The notes under the pieces are model-generated. The model saw only the letters and a program-made list of their open reading frames with translations. It had not been told where the DNA came from and made no database searches. From NCBI GenBank assembly GCA_964405685.1, contig CAYOOP010000012.1:1-27464 (forward strand): 27,464 bases of DNA, read 5' to 3'. This document shows positions 14,413 through 22,540 of the stretch, piece by piece. The stretch's first letter is position 1. Each line of letters starts with the position of its first letter. The position numbers and the translations under genes were made by a program. The DNA is from CAYOOP01 sp964405685. Its GTDB lineage: Bacteria; Pseudomonadota; Alphaproteobacteria; Rickettsiales; SXRF01.

Positions 14413-14813
14413 TGTTTGCGCTGCATCCGGATTTTAAACGCGACCTGGAAATTGCGCAGCTTCCGCTCTGTACGGTGTTGCTCAAAGATGACGTGCGATT
14501 TCCATGGTTGATTTTAATTCCGCGGCGGGAAGCTATTCGTGAATGGTTTGAACTTTCTTCTTCTGATCAAGAGCAATTGCACTGCGAGGTGATGCAGGTC
14601 GCGAAAAGACTCTCTGCGGAAACGAAGGCAGATAAAATCAACATCGCAGCGCTGGGGAACATTACGCCGCAACTGCACGTGCATGTGATTGCGCGGTTTA
14701 AAACAGATGCGGCGTGGCCGAATCCAGTTTGGAATATGGGTGCTTCAAAACCGTACACGGCTGTGGAAAAACCAGAAGTTATCCACACATTGAGAAACAT
14801 TACAAAGATGTAA
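14412..14813 (+). CDS. HIT-domain protein (diadenosine tetraphosphate hydrolase-like)
   Basis: A 133-residue protein beginning with GTG, whose G is the last base of the purB stop codon. The HIT motif region reads PQLHVHVIARF: the usual first His of HxHxHxx is Gln, and the two following His remain, the second being the nucleophile position. Flanking segments WLILIPRREAIREWFEL and NIAALGNITPQLHVH are typical of the small proteobacterial HIT/Ap4A-hydrolase-like branch. It probably hydrolyses dinucleotides or nucleotide conjugates, but the substrate is unknown. Tight coupling to purB suggests a link with nucleotide metabolism. Confidence 0.85.
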   Translation: MFALHPDFKRDLEIAQLPLCTVLLKDDVRFPWLILIPRREAIREWFELSSSDQEQLHCEVMQVAKRLSAETKADKINIAALGNITPQLHVHVIARFKTDAAWPNPVWNMGASKPYTAVEKPEVIHTLRNITKM

Positions 14814-14824
14814 TTAAAAGGCCA

Positions 14825-14853
14825 TTGCGTGGTTATGTGTACGTACATATAGT
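14825..14853 (+). promoter_or_regulatory. Sigma70-type promoter for the Ala-rich protein gene
   Basis: TTGCGT (14825-14830) and TATAGT (14848-14853) are spaced by 17 bp. The site follows the HIT gene stop and precedes the Ala-rich gene by about 55 bp. With the terminator at 15219-15258 it makes that gene a single transcription unit. Prediction by eye. Confidence 0.6.
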
Positions 14854-14909
14854 GCACCCAATGCGTTGTTCACGCAGATATTTTTAACCTCTAATTGATG
14901 GATAAGATC

Positions 14910-15203
14910 ATGAAAACTCTTGCTCTTCTCGCTACCGTAGCTGCTTTCGCTGCTGCTCCTGCTTTCGCTGCTCCAGAAGCTGCTGCTCCTGCTGCTAAAC
15001 CTGCTGCTGCCGCTGCTGCTCCTGCCGCTGCTAAAGCTGAAGCTAAAAAAGAAGCTGCTCCTGCTGCTGAAGCTGCTGCTAAATGCGCCGAAGGCGACAA
15101 AGCGTGCGAAGCTAAAGAAGCTGCTGCTAAAGCTGCTGCTGAAAAAGCACCTGCTGCTGGCGAAAAAGCCGCTGCTCCTGCTAAAGAAGAAGCTAAACAC
15201 TAA
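14910..15203 (+). CDS. Ala/Lys/Glu-rich low-complexity secreted protein
   Basis: From ATG 14910 the product is 97 residues, beginning with a clear signal peptide (MKTLALLATVAAFAAAPAFA). The rest is almost only Ala, Lys, Glu and Pro with two Cys (KCAEGDKACEAK) that could form a disulfide. Alanine is coded almost only by GCT, giving long GCTGCT runs unlike neighbouring genes, which may mean strong expression or repeat expansion. Alternative starts at 14895 (TTG) and 14898 (ATG) only extend the N-terminus. It has its own promoter and a strong terminator. It resembles the many short Ala-rich periplasmic proteins of alphaproteobacteria; function unknown. Confidence 0.75.
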   Translation: MKTLALLATVAAFAAAPAFAAPEAAAPAAKPAAAAAAPAAAKAEAKKEAAPAAEAAAKCAEGDKACEAKEAAAKAAAEKAPAAGEKAAAPAKEEAKH

Positions 15204-15218
15204 GTTTAGTTTTATCGC

Positions 15219-15258
15219 AAAAAAGACGCGCCTTGGACTTTCCGGGCGCGTTTTTTTA
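15219..15258 (+). terminator. Rho-independent terminator after Ala-rich gene
   Basis: ACGCGCC (15226-15232) pairs with GGCGCGT (15245-15251) around a 12-nt loop, and TTTTTTT follows. An A-run precedes the stem, so it may work in both directions. It lies about 20 bp after the Ala-rich stop codon. Confidence 0.9.
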
Positions 15259-15299
15259 TTCTATGCTGTCAACTCACCATTTGCATGGGAGTTCTAAAG

Positions 15300-15875
15300 A
15301 TGCATCGTTTCTTCTTGTTTTCTGTCTTGTTGCTCACGGCCTGCATTGTGACCCCCGAAGTGGTCCCATTAACACCCTATGCGCCGACGAAGCCTTCTAT
15401 TGCGCTTAATGTAGAGACGATCCATGTGGTAGAGGTTTATAAATCCTCACAAGCTGCACCTTATGTTGAGCATACCTTTCCTGTGATACCAGCGGATGCT
15501 GTGAAAACCTGGGTAAAGAAACGCCTCAAAGCCGTGGGCAAAGAGCAGCGCTTAGAAGTAACGATCAAAGATGCAAGTGCAAAACAGGAGAAGTTACCAA
15601 CTAAAGGCGGCGTGGAAGGCATGTTCACTAGCGAAACAGACACGCGCGTCAATGCACGCATTGAAGTAGAAATAAGATTGTATAGCGATAAGGCGTTGTC
15701 GGACGCCAGTGTTAACGTCGTCGCCATGCGCTCGCAAACCTTCTCGGAGGATACCTCCCTCGCCGAGCGCGATCGGCTGCTGTATAACATGGTCTATACG
15801 ATGATGAATGATCTGGATGCGAGCTTAGAGCGCAACATCCGCGAACAATTTGGCACGATTGTGATGACGCGCTGA
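15300..15875 (+). CDS. Predicted lipoprotein, unknown function
   Basis: From the ATG at 15300 the product is 191 residues. The N-terminus MHRFFLFSVLLLTAC carries a lipobox LTAC, so the protein is predicted to be lipidated on this Cys and kept in the envelope. I do not recognise a domain. The rest is a mixed alpha/beta pattern with a charged middle. The stop codon TGA overlaps the TauE start ATG by one base (TGATG), so the two are translationally coupled; with the Alph_Pro_TM gene they form a three-gene operon. An envelope role for the set is inferred from this context only. Confidence 0.8.
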   Translation: MHRFFLFSVLLLTACIVTPEVVPLTPYAPTKPSIALNVETIHVVEVYKSSQAAPYVEHTFPVIPADAVKTWVKKRLKAVGKEQRLEVTIKDASAKQEKLPTKGGVEGMFTSETDTRVNARIEVEIRLYSDKALSDASVNVVAMRSQTFSEDTSLAERDRLLYNMVYTMMNDLDASLERNIREQFGTIVMTR

Positions 15876-16774
15876 TGCAAATCTATCTTCCCATCGCTGA
15901 AATTTCATTGAACTTCTGGCTACTGGTTGGCCTCGGGGGATTAACCGGTGTACTTTCCGGCATGTTTGGGGTTGGCGGCGGGTTTTTAACGACACCGTTT
16001 CTGATGTTCATCGGCGTGCCGCCTGCTGTTGCAGTGGCCACATCCGCCAATCAAATTGTCGCCACGTCGTTTTCTGGCTTTCTGGCGTATATGCGCAAAT
16101 CGGCGGTGGATTTTAAAATGGGCGGGTATTTGCTGATCGGCGGTATGGTTGGTTCATCGCTTGGGGTATTGCTTTTTGCGTGGATTAAACGCGCCGGGTA
16201 CATCGACGTATTTGTTCCTGTTTCTTACGTCTTTTTTCTGGGCATCGTGGGGGCAATTATGGCAGCGGAAAGCATCCGCGAATTGCAGGGCAAAGCGGCC
16301 CATCGGCCCCACCACCATGTTAGCTGGCGTTCCAAATTGCCGTGGCAAATAGAGTTTCCACATTCGCAGTTAACGGTAAGCGGTTGGCTGCCGCTTGCCA
16401 TCGGTGCGTTTGTGGGAGTGATGGTGTCGATTATGGGTGTGGGTGGTGGGTTTTTTTTGGTGCCTGCCCTGCTTTATATTTTAGGGATGCACACGCGCAA
16501 TGTGGTGGGCACTTCGCTATTTCAGATCATCTTCATCACTGCGCATGTGACGTTTTTGCAAGCGGTGACGACACAAACGGTCGATCTCTTGCTTGCGCTT
16601 GTTTTGCTTTCGGGCTCGGTGATCGGCGCGCAAATCGGCAGCAAAATCAGCCATGCTATTCCGGTGGCTAAACTCAGAATGATGTTGGCATCACTCGTGC
16701 TCGCGGTGGCGGCACGCTTGGCCTATGGTTTGTTTATTGTGCCGCCATCGCTGTATACGGTGGTGGCGCAATGA
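15875..16774 (+). CDS. TauE/SafE-family membrane transporter (sulfite exporter-like)
   Basis: A 299-residue polytopic inner-membrane protein with about eight hydrophobic segments in two repeated halves, each starting with the family's glycine-rich motif: GVLSGMFGVGGGFLTTPFL (about residues 24-42) and GVMVSIMGVGGGFFLVPAL (about 183-201). TauE/SafE proteins export small sulfur-containing or organic anions such as sulfite or sulfoacetate; the substrate here is not known. The start overlaps the lipoprotein stop by one base, and the stop overlaps the next start by four bases (ATGA), so the three genes are translationally coupled. Confidence 0.92.
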   Translation: MQIYLPIAEISLNFWLLVGLGGLTGVLSGMFGVGGGFLTTPFLMFIGVPPAVAVATSANQIVATSFSGFLAYMRKSAVDFKMGGYLLIGGMVGSSLGVLLFAWIKRAGYIDVFVPVSYVFFLGIVGAIMAAESIRELQGKAAHRPHHHVSWRSKLPWQIEFPHSQLTVSGWLPLAIGAFVGVMVSIMGVGGGFFLVPALLYILGMHTRNVVGTSLFQIIFITAHVTFLQAVTTQTVDLLLALVLLSGSVIGAQIGSKISHAIPVAKLRMMLASLVLAVAARLAYGLFIVPPSLYTVVAQ

Positions 16775-17649
16775 AGCGATTGTTTGCTCCGTCATTGCGA
16801 GACGAAGGCGAAGCAATCCAGCGTGCCGCGTCTGCGGCACAGAAGGGGTCATCTCGCGCCCATGGCGCTCTAACTGGATTGCCGCGTCGGCTTCGCCTCC
16901 TCGCAATGACGAGCAAAAGGGCGTATGCAAAAAGCATTTTTCTGCTCCTGCTGTTGCTGCCCTGCCCTGCGCTTGCGATGCCGGTCGTAGCCGACCTTTC
17001 CAACTATCACATCGACATCAACGCGCGCTTTATCGGCACCAAGTTATTTTTGTTCGGCACGCGCGAGGAAGGCGGCGATGTTATCGTCGTGGTGCGCGGA
17101 CCCGAATCGGATTTTATCGTACGCAAAAAAGAGCGTATCGGCGGCATTTGGATTAGCCGGGAATACGTGGAATTTGCGCATATGCCAGCGTTTTATGCCG
17201 TGGCCTCCAGCCGACCTTTGGAGACGATGCAACACGTACGGATGGCGGAAGGCCTAGCACTCAGCGACAGTTATTTCGGTGTGGTGGAGGATGCCTATTC
17301 ACGCAAGCTCGATATACAGGAATATAAGGATGCCTTGCTGCATTACCTACAAACCAAAATGCTCTATCGCCCAGCGACTCAGCTGCAATTCATGGGAGAA
17401 ACCCTATTTAAAGCGTCACTCGATTTTCCTGCCAACCTGCCTAAAGGAAATTACACCGCCGAAATTTACTTGATTCGTGATGATCATGTCATCGGTCAAC
17501 AGATTCTACCCATTGTCGTACAAAAAATTGGCTTGGAAGCAACCATTGCCGACCTTGCACATCACCAGCCTGTGTTTTACGGCCTACTGTCTATTCTGAT
17601 GGCGCTCTCGGCCGGCTGGTTCGCCAACCGCATTTTCAATCGGCGCTAA
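16771..17649 (+). CDS. Alph_Pro_TM (TIGR02186-like) membrane protein, N-terminus interrupted by a repeat
   Basis: The 292-residue frame begins with an ATG overlapping the TauE stop (ATGA). Residues about 7-47 are encoded by a palindromic repeat. A signal-peptide-like stretch (SIFLLLLLLPCPALA) only begins at about residue 55. The mature part matches the alphaproteobacterial Alph_Pro_TM family: VVADLSNYHIDINARFIGTKLFLFG, RGPESDFIVRKKERIGGIWI, and a C-terminal membrane helix (VFYGLLSILMALSAGWFANRIF). The last bases of the repeat, GCAATGACG, carry an in-frame ATG at 16906 giving MTSKRAYAKSIFLLLLLL, a normal signal peptide. I favour this as the working start. The family is often found beside TauE, function unknown. 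The end overlaps convergent truA by 4 bp. Confidence 0.85.
   Translation: MKRLFAPSLRDEGEAIQRAASAAQKGSSRAHGALTGLPRRLRLLAMTSKRAYAKSIFLLLLLLPCPALAMPVVADLSNYHIDINARFIGTKLFLFGTREEGGDVIVVVRGPESDFIVRKKERIGGIWISREYVEFAHMPAFYAVASSRPLETMQHVRMAEGLALSDSYFGVVEDAYSRKLDIQEYKDALLHYLQTKMLYRPATQLQFMGETLFKASLDFPANLPKGNYTAEIYLIRDDHVIGQQILPIVVQKIGLEATIADLAHHQPVFYGLLSILMALSAGWFANRIFNRR
16790..16911. repeat. Palindromic element (CGTCATTGCGAG family) at the 5' end of the Alph_Pro_TM gene
   Basis: Ends CGTCATTGCGAG and CTCGCAATGACG are perfectly inverted, with inner matches GGCGAAGC / GCTTCGCC, GCAATCCAG / TGGATTGC and a central hairpin GTGCCGCG-TCTG-CGGCAC. It interrupts the gene a few codons after its coupled start and is translated as RDEGEAIQRAAS... 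in the long frame. Confidence 0.9.
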
Positions 17650-18422
17650 TAATCTACGCCAACTAAATAAAGCCCCTCGGCGGCAGCCGTTGGCCCCGCC
17701 GCCGTGCGGTCTTTGGCTTCCAAGATAGCAGGGATATCGCTGGCTTTTAATTTGCCGTTGCCGACCCAGCGGAGCGTGCCGACCATGTTACGAACCTGGT
17801 GGTGGAGGAAGGAACGCGCGGAGGCATAGATGCGAATTTCTTCGGGAGAGAGGCGCACCATATCGAGCTTCTCAAGCGTTTTGATCGGCGATTTGGATTG
17901 GCATTTGGTGTCGCGGAAACTCGTGAAATCGTGATGGCCGACGAGGGCTTTGGCAGCAAATTGCATGGCCGCAAAGTCCAGATCCTCCGGCACGTGCCAG
18001 ACGCGGTTGGCCTCGATTACGGGGCGGGCGCGGCGCGTCATGATACGGTAGACGTAGTGGCGCTGGGTGGCGGAGAAACGTGCGTGAAATTCGTCGGAAA
18101 CGGGGAAAGCCTCTACGACGGAGACTTGCGGAGTGGTGCGGGTTTCTTCGCTATCGCCGGTTTGCATGTAGAGGTGGAAGTTGAGGCCTTGCATGATGCT
18201 GTAGACATCGTACTCGCGTGGTAAATCGGTGTGGACGACTTGACCGAGAGCGTGCACGCCCGCATCGGTGCGGCCGGCGGCGACGGCTTCGACATCCTGC
18301 TCGCAAAAGCCCTTGAGCGCAGCTTCCAGCAGACCTTGGATACTGACGCCACCATCGGCGTGTTTTTGCCAGCCGATGGTGCCGGTGCCGTTATATTCGA
18401 TGGTGAGTTTATAGCGCGGCAT
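17646..18422 (-). CDS. truA: tRNA pseudouridine synthase A (TruA)
   Basis: TruA makes pseudouridine at positions 38-40 of tRNAs. The product is 258 residues from the ATG at 18422, with the conserved MPRYKLTIEYNGT start, WQKHADGGVSIQG, the catalytic Asp in AAGRTDAGVHALGQV, and HHQVRNMVGTLRWVG near the C-terminus. A TTG at 18428 has GGAGGAG 5 nt upstream, against 11 nt for the ATG, so the longer form with two extra residues is possible; that Shine-Dalgarno lies in the arm of the repeat at 18436-18457. The end overlaps the convergent Alph_Pro_TM gene by 4 bp. Confidence 0.96.
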   Translation of the reverse strand: MPRYKLTIEYNGTGTIGWQKHADGGVSIQGLLEAALKGFCEQDVEAVAAGRTDAGVHALGQVVHTDLPREYDVYSIMQGLNFHLYMQTGDSEETRTTPQVSVVEAFPVSDEFHARFSATQRHYVYRIMTRRARPVIEANRVWHVPEDLDFAAMQFAAKALVGHHDFTSFRDTKCQSKSPIKTLEKLDMVRLSPEEIRIYASARSFLHHQVRNMVGTLRWVGNGKLKASDIPAILEAKDRTAAGPTAAAEGLYLVGVDY

Positions 18423-18435
18423 GACCAATCTATCT

Positions 18436-18582
18436 CCTCCCCCGCGCGCGGGGGAGGACAGGTTTTGTTACCGAGGCTTTAGCCGAGTTTACAAAACCTT
18501 GGAGAGGGAAAAATGCCCTCACCCACTGCGCTAAGCCCTGAAGGGCTAAGCTCCGTTGCCCTCTCCCGCAAGCGGGAGAGGG
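18436..18582. repeat. Composite palindromic repeat between ThiE-like gene and truA
   Basis: A chain of hairpins: CCTCCCCC-GCGCGC-GGGGGAGG (18436-18457); AGGTTTTGT ... ACAAAACCT around CGAGGCTTTAGCCGAG (about 18459-18500); and CCCTCTCCCGC-AA-GCGGGAGAGGG (18559-18582). The 20-mer TTACAAAACCTTGGAGAGGG (18489-18508) recurs exactly at 23239-23258, upstream of proC. Its left hairpin overlaps the truA ribosome-binding site. Confidence 0.85.
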
Positions 18583-18621
18583 TAAATCAAACACGCGCGT
18601 GTACGTGTATAGTGTATGCAT

Positions 18622-19335
18622 TTAATTGCTGACTTTGGGGTGAGCGAGTGCATAATCGATGCATTCTTGCATCATGTAAATGGCCTGTGCGGGGCCTTGC
18701 TTGTGGTCCCACACCCAATCCTTCGCGCCAAGAAACCCTGCGCCGGATTGCACGAGTTTGATCATATTTTCTGTGGTGAGTTTGCCATGCGCAACGGCAG
18801 GCAGATGCGTGCGCGTGCTCCACCATTCCAGCAGTTCGATGGGGGCTTTGGTAGTGGTTTTAAAGGATGAGAAAAATTGGCCGAAGCTGACATAATCCGC
18901 ACCTGCTTCGATTGCGGCCTCTGCTGTCTCTTTGGAATTGCCGCAATCCACACCAATGATAGCGTTTTCACCGAGCACTTTGCGTGCCTCTGCGAATTTG
19001 GTGATGTCTTCCAGCATCAAGCCTTCCGCGCCGCATTCGACAACGAGGCCCAGATCGTTTCGGATGATGGGTACAATGCCTTTGTTTTTGCACAGCGCTA
19101 CAAACTCAATCGCATCGCGGCGTTCTTTTTCGTAGATCTCATCCGGAAATGAAAACTCAATCGCGTGCATGTTGCGTTCATAGCGCGAGGCATTGAGTGC
19201 GGCAAACACCCTACCTAGTTGAATTTCTGCCTGCTTCACCGGCCAGTTTTTCGGCGCGACCAGATAAATCCCGCACGCAGGCGCACCGGGTTTTTCATAC
19301 GGACGTTCGAAACTGATGACGCTGCTGAAGACCAT
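18622..19335 (-). CDS. Thiamine-phosphate synthase / TenI-like TIM-barrel protein
   Basis: A 237-residue protein of the ThiE/TenI family. Typical parts are ACGIYLVAPKNWP, CKNKGIVPIIRNDLGLVVECGAEGLMLED, ENAIIGVDCGN (usually GxSxHS/T in ThiE, here changed), and the phosphate-binding-like GADYVSFGQFFSSFKTTTKAP. ThiE joins HMP-PP with thiazole phosphate to form thiamine phosphate; ThiC in this window makes the HMP precursor, which supports a thiamine role, but the altered GVDCGN motif means activity is not certain. The start lies one base after the uvrA stop (TGA-T-ATG), so it is translationally coupled to uvrA. An about 200-bp repeat region separates it from truA. Confidence 0.75.
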   Translation of the reverse strand: MVFSSVISFERPYEKPGAPACGIYLVAPKNWPVKQAEIQLGRVFAALNASRYERNMHAIEFSFPDEIYEKERRDAIEFVALCKNKGIVPIIRNDLGLVVECGAEGLMLEDITKFAEARKVLGENAIIGVDCGNSKETAEAAIEAGADYVSFGQFFSSFKTTTKAPIELLEWWSTRTHLPAVAHGKLTTENMIKLVQSGAGFLGAKDWVWDHKQGPAQAIYMMQECIDYALAHPKVSN

Positions 19336-19336
19336 A

Positions 19337-22237
19337 TCAGGCCGCTTTTCTGCTCTTGAGTAATGGTGCCAGGAAGCGCCCGGTGGCGCTTGCCTTACTG
19401 CGGGCGATGTCTTCCGGCGTGCCGATGGCTACCACTTCGCCGCCTTTGTTGCCGCCGCCGGGGCCGATGTCGATGATCCAGTCGGAGGTTTTCAGCACGT
19501 CGAGATTGTGTTCGATGACGAGCACGGTGTTGCCGCTGTCAACGAGTTTGTGGAGGACAGCTAAGAGCTTTTGAATGTCGTCGGTGTGGAGGCCCGTCGT
19601 TGGTTCATCCAAGATGTACAGCGTGCGGCCGGTGGCGCGTTTGGAAAGTTCGCGCGCGAGTTTGATGCGCTGGGCTTCACCGCCGGACAAGGTGGTTGCG
19701 GATTGGCCGACGCCGATATAGCCCAAGCCCACTTCCTGCATCGCCAGCATTTTCTCGCGGATGGTAGTTTGTGCAGCGAAGAAGGTAACGGCTTCGTCGA
19801 CCGTCATCTCCAATACATCAGCGATGGATTTGCCTTTGTATTGGATTTCGAGCGTTTCGCGATTGTAGCGCTTGCCGTGGCAGACGTCGCATTTCACATA
19901 CACGTCGGCCAAGAAGTGCATTTCGATTTTAATGAGACCATCGCCCTGGCACGCTTCACAGCGGCCGCCTTTGACGTTGAAGGAGAAGCGGCCCGGCTGG
20001 TAGCCCCTGCCCTTGGATTCTGGCAAGCCAGCGAACCAATCACGAATCGGTGTGAATGCGCCGGTATAGGTCGCGGGGTTGCTGCGCGGTGTGCGGCCGA
20101 TCGGGGATTGGTCGATCTCGATGACTTTGTCGATGAACTCAAGACCGGTGATCGCCGTGTGCGGCGCGGGGTGTTCTTTGCTTGAATGCAAGCGGCGGTT
20201 GATGGCTTTGTAGAGCGTTTCAATCACGAGGGTGGATTTGCCGCCGCCGGATACTCCCGCTACTGAACAGAATACCCCCAGAGGGATATCTACATTTATG
20301 GATTTCAAGTTATTGCCGGAAGCACCACGAATGCCAATCGATTTTTGTTTGGAGATGCTGCGTCGCTTACCTGGTAGGGGTATCTCTTTTACCCCAGCCA
20401 GGTATTGCCCGGTGAGGCTGTTTTTGTTCTTCGCGACCTGCGAAGGCGTGCCTTCAGCGACGACCTGGCCGCCGTGGATGCCAGCGGCGGGACCCATGTC
20501 GATCAAATAGTCTGAAGAGCGCATAGTCTCTTCGTCATGCTCCACCACAATCACCGTGTTGCCGAGTTCGCGCAAATGTTTCAGCGTGCCAATCAAGCGT
20601 TGATTGTCGCATTGGTGCAGGCCGATGGAAGGTTCATCAAGTACATACAGCACGCCGGTTAAGCCCGAACCGATTTGTGAGGCGAGGCGGATGCGCTGCG
20701 CTTCACCGCCCGAAAGCGTGCCGGATTCGCGGGCGAGCGAAAGATAATCAAGCCCGACATTGACCAGAAAACTCAGGCGTTCGTTGATTTCTTTCAGTAT
20801 TTTCCCGGCGATTTCTTTTTGTTTTTTGGTGAGTTTGGATTCCAAAGTTTTGAACCACTCGGCGGCTTTGTCGATAGAAAGCATGGTGGTTTCACCAATA
20901 TGCTTACCGCCAATTTTTACGCAGAGTGCCTCAGGTTTCAAACGGTGACCACCGCAGGCTGCGCAGTGGGAGGCGGTTTTATATTTGGCGATTTCTTCAC
21001 GCATCCATTCGCTTTCGGTTTCTTTCCAGCGGCGCTCTAAGCTTGGAATCACGCCTTCATACGGCTTTTCGTTGTGAAATTGCCGCGCGCCTTCCGTGTA
21101 CAAAATACGCACCTCTTCGTCGCCGGAACCATAGAGAATCATTTCTTTGATTTCTTTTGGCAGGTCTTGAAATGGCGTTGCGAGGCTGAATTTATAGTGT
21201 TGTGCAAGACCATCGAGCGTTTGAATATAATACTTCGTTTGTGCATTCGCCCAGGGCGCAATGGCCTTATCCGCAAGCGGAAGCGAGGTATCCGGAATTA
21301 CCAAGTCCGGATCAAAAAACATTTCCTGACCCAGGCCATCACATTCCGGACATGCGCCATAGGGGCTGTTGAAAGAGAACAAGCGCGGTTCGATTTCGGA
21401 GAGTGTGAAGCCGCTGATGGGACAGGCGTATTTGGTAGAGAAAAGTAAGTGGTTAGTGGTGAGTGGTTGGTGGCTAGTTTTTTTGTCGGCCTTCTTACTC
21501 ACCACTATCGACTCACAACTAACGACTTCCACTAATACCAGCCCCTCACTCAACCCCAGCGCCGTTTCAATGCTGCCAGGCAAGCGGTTGCCGAGGTCTT
21601 TGTTCACCACCAAACGATCGACCACCACTTCAATGTCGTGCTTTTTGTTTTTATCCATCGGCGGAACTTCGTCGATCAAGTGGACGGTACCGTCCACACG
21701 CACGCGCTCGAAGCCTTTTTTCTGCAATTCCTGTAGTTGTTTTTTGTATTCGCCCTTGTGGCCACGGACGATGGGGGCCATGAGCAGGATTTTTGTGCCT
21801 TCGGGTAGTTCAAGAATCTTATCGACCATCTGCGAAACAGTTTGGCTTTCAATGGGCAGGCCCGTGGCCGGTGAATAAGGCACACCCACGCGGGCGTAGA
21901 GCAGACGCAAATAATCATAAATCTCGGTAACGGTGCCAACCGTGGAGCGCGGGTTGCGTGAGGTGGTTTTTTGGTCGATGGCGATCGCAGGTGAAAGGCC
22001 GGTGATGCTTTCCACATCCGGCTTATCTTGAATATTCAAAAATTGGCGGGCGTAGGAGGAAAGGCTTTCGACGTAGCGGCGTTGGCCTTCGGCGTAAATC
22101 GTGTCAAACGCGAGCGACGATTTGCCCGAGCCGGAGGGGCCGGTGATCACCACCAGCTTGTTTTTGGGGATCTCAACGTCGATATTTTTGAGGTTATGTT
22201 CTTTGGCGCCGCGTACACGGATTACATCGTCGGTCAT
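19337..22237 (-). CDS. uvrA: Excinuclease ABC subunit A
   Basis: UvrA recognises DNA damage with UvrB in nucleotide excision repair. The 966-residue product has the first ABC module (Walker A GPSGSGKSSLAFDTIYAEG, signature LSGGEAQRIRLASQIG, VLYVLDEPSIGLH) and the second (GVSGGGKSTL, TLSGGEAQRIKLARELS, TLYILDEPTTGLH), plus the C-terminal zinc site (CEACQGDG / CDVCHG). The first zinc site reads CPISGF ... CPEC, lacking one Cys, as I recall in many alphaproteobacterial UvrA proteins. Residues about 236-263 (SKKADKKTSHQPLTTNHLLF) come from a heptameric repeat inserted before the first zinc region. AAGGGA lies 5 nt upstream of the ATG. Confidence 0.97.
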   Translation of the reverse strand: MTDDVIRVRGAKEHNLKNIDVEIPKNKLVVITGPSGSGKSSLAFDTIYAEGQRRYVESLSSYARQFLNIQDKPDVESITGLSPAIAIDQKTTSRNPRSTVGTVTEIYDYLRLLYARVGVPYSPATGLPIESQTVSQMVDKILELPEGTKILLMAPIVRGHKGEYKKQLQELQKKGFERVRVDGTVHLIDEVPPMDKNKKHDIEVVVDRLVVNKDLGNRLPGSIETALGLSEGLVLVEVVSCESIVVSKKADKKTSHQPLTTNHLLFSTKYACPISGFTLSEIEPRLFSFNSPYGACPECDGLGQEMFFDPDLVIPDTSLPLADKAIAPWANAQTKYYIQTLDGLAQHYKFSLATPFQDLPKEIKEMILYGSGDEEVRILYTEGARQFHNEKPYEGVIPSLERRWKETESEWMREEIAKYKTASHCAACGGHRLKPEALCVKIGGKHIGETTMLSIDKAAEWFKTLESKLTKKQKEIAGKILKEINERLSFLVNVGLDYLSLARESGTLSGGEAQRIRLASQIGSGLTGVLYVLDEPSIGLHQCDNQRLIGTLKHLRELGNTVIVVEHDEETMRSSDYLIDMGPAAGIHGGQVVAEGTPSQVAKNKNSLTGQYLAGVKEIPLPGKRRSISKQKSIGIRGASGNNLKSINVDIPLGVFCSVAGVSGGGKSTLVIETLYKAINRRLHSSKEHPAPHTAITGLEFIDKVIEIDQSPIGRTPRSNPATYTGAFTPIRDWFAGLPESKGRGYQPGRFSFNVKGGRCEACQGDGLIKIEMHFLADVYVKCDVCHGKRYNRETLEIQYKGKSIADVLEMTVDEAVTFFAAQTTIREKMLAMQEVGLGYIGVGQSATTLSGGEAQRIKLARELSKRATGRTLYILDEPTTGLHTDDIQKLLAVLHKLVDSGNTVLVIEHNLDVLKTSDWIIDIGPGGGNKGGEVVAIGTPEDIARSKASATGRFLAPLLKSRKAA
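21449..21532. repeat. Two opposed heptamer arrays inside uvrA
   Basis: The left part is four degenerate 7-mers (GTGGTTA GTGGTGA GTGGTTG GTGGCTA, 21449-21476). The right part is five 7-mers beginning ACT (ACTCACC ACTATCG ACTCACA ACTAACG ACTTCCA, 21497-21531). The two parts are roughly reverse complements, making an imperfect hairpin around TTTTTTTGTCGGCC. It encodes residues about 236-263 of UvrA and keeps the frame. Confidence 0.8.
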
Positions 22238-22357
22238 AAGGTCCCTTCAAGTGAGCCGGGCTGTATACACCCAAAGCCCACGCATATCAAGCCTCACCCG
22301 CTCTAAATCCATAAAAGATTTGACTTTTTGGCCTACCAGACGCATAAACCCTCCCCT

Positions 22358-22434
22358 CGGAGTGTAGCGCAGCCCGGTAGCGCACTTGGCTGGGGGTCAA
22401 GTGGTCGCAGGTTCAAATCCTGTCACTCCGACCA
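22358..22434 (+). tRNA. tRNA-Pro (GGG)
   Basis: A complete 77-nt tRNA: acceptor CGGAGTG / CACTCCG, D-arm GCGCAGCCCGGTAGCGC, anticodon stem-loop CTTGG-CTGGGGG-TCAAG with anticodon GGG, T-arm GCAGGTTCAAATCCTGT, discriminator A and encoded CCA. Close to the usual bacterial tRNA-Pro body. Confidence 0.96.
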
Positions 22435-22498
22435 TTTTAGCGGCGATGGCCGCAGGTTCTGAACTAGCCTCATTGTATGGGTTCGGAAAGAACTCGAT

Positions 22499-22526
22499 TT
22501 GACCGCAGAAAAAATCAACGTATTAT
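22499..22526 (+). promoter_or_regulatory. Possible promoter for the 120-residue protein gene
   Basis: TTGACC (22499-22504) and TATTAT (22521-22526) are separated by 16 bp, about 60 bp before the start codon. Plausible but not certain. Confidence 0.4.
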
Positions 22527-22540
22527 ATTTCCATAGATTT

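Noticed and set aside
19337..22237. Loss of a Cys in the first UvrA zinc site as a novel defect
   Set aside because: CPISGF/CPVSGF in place of CPxCG is, to my knowledge, common in alphaproteobacterial UvrA, so it is a lineage trait rather than an anomaly.
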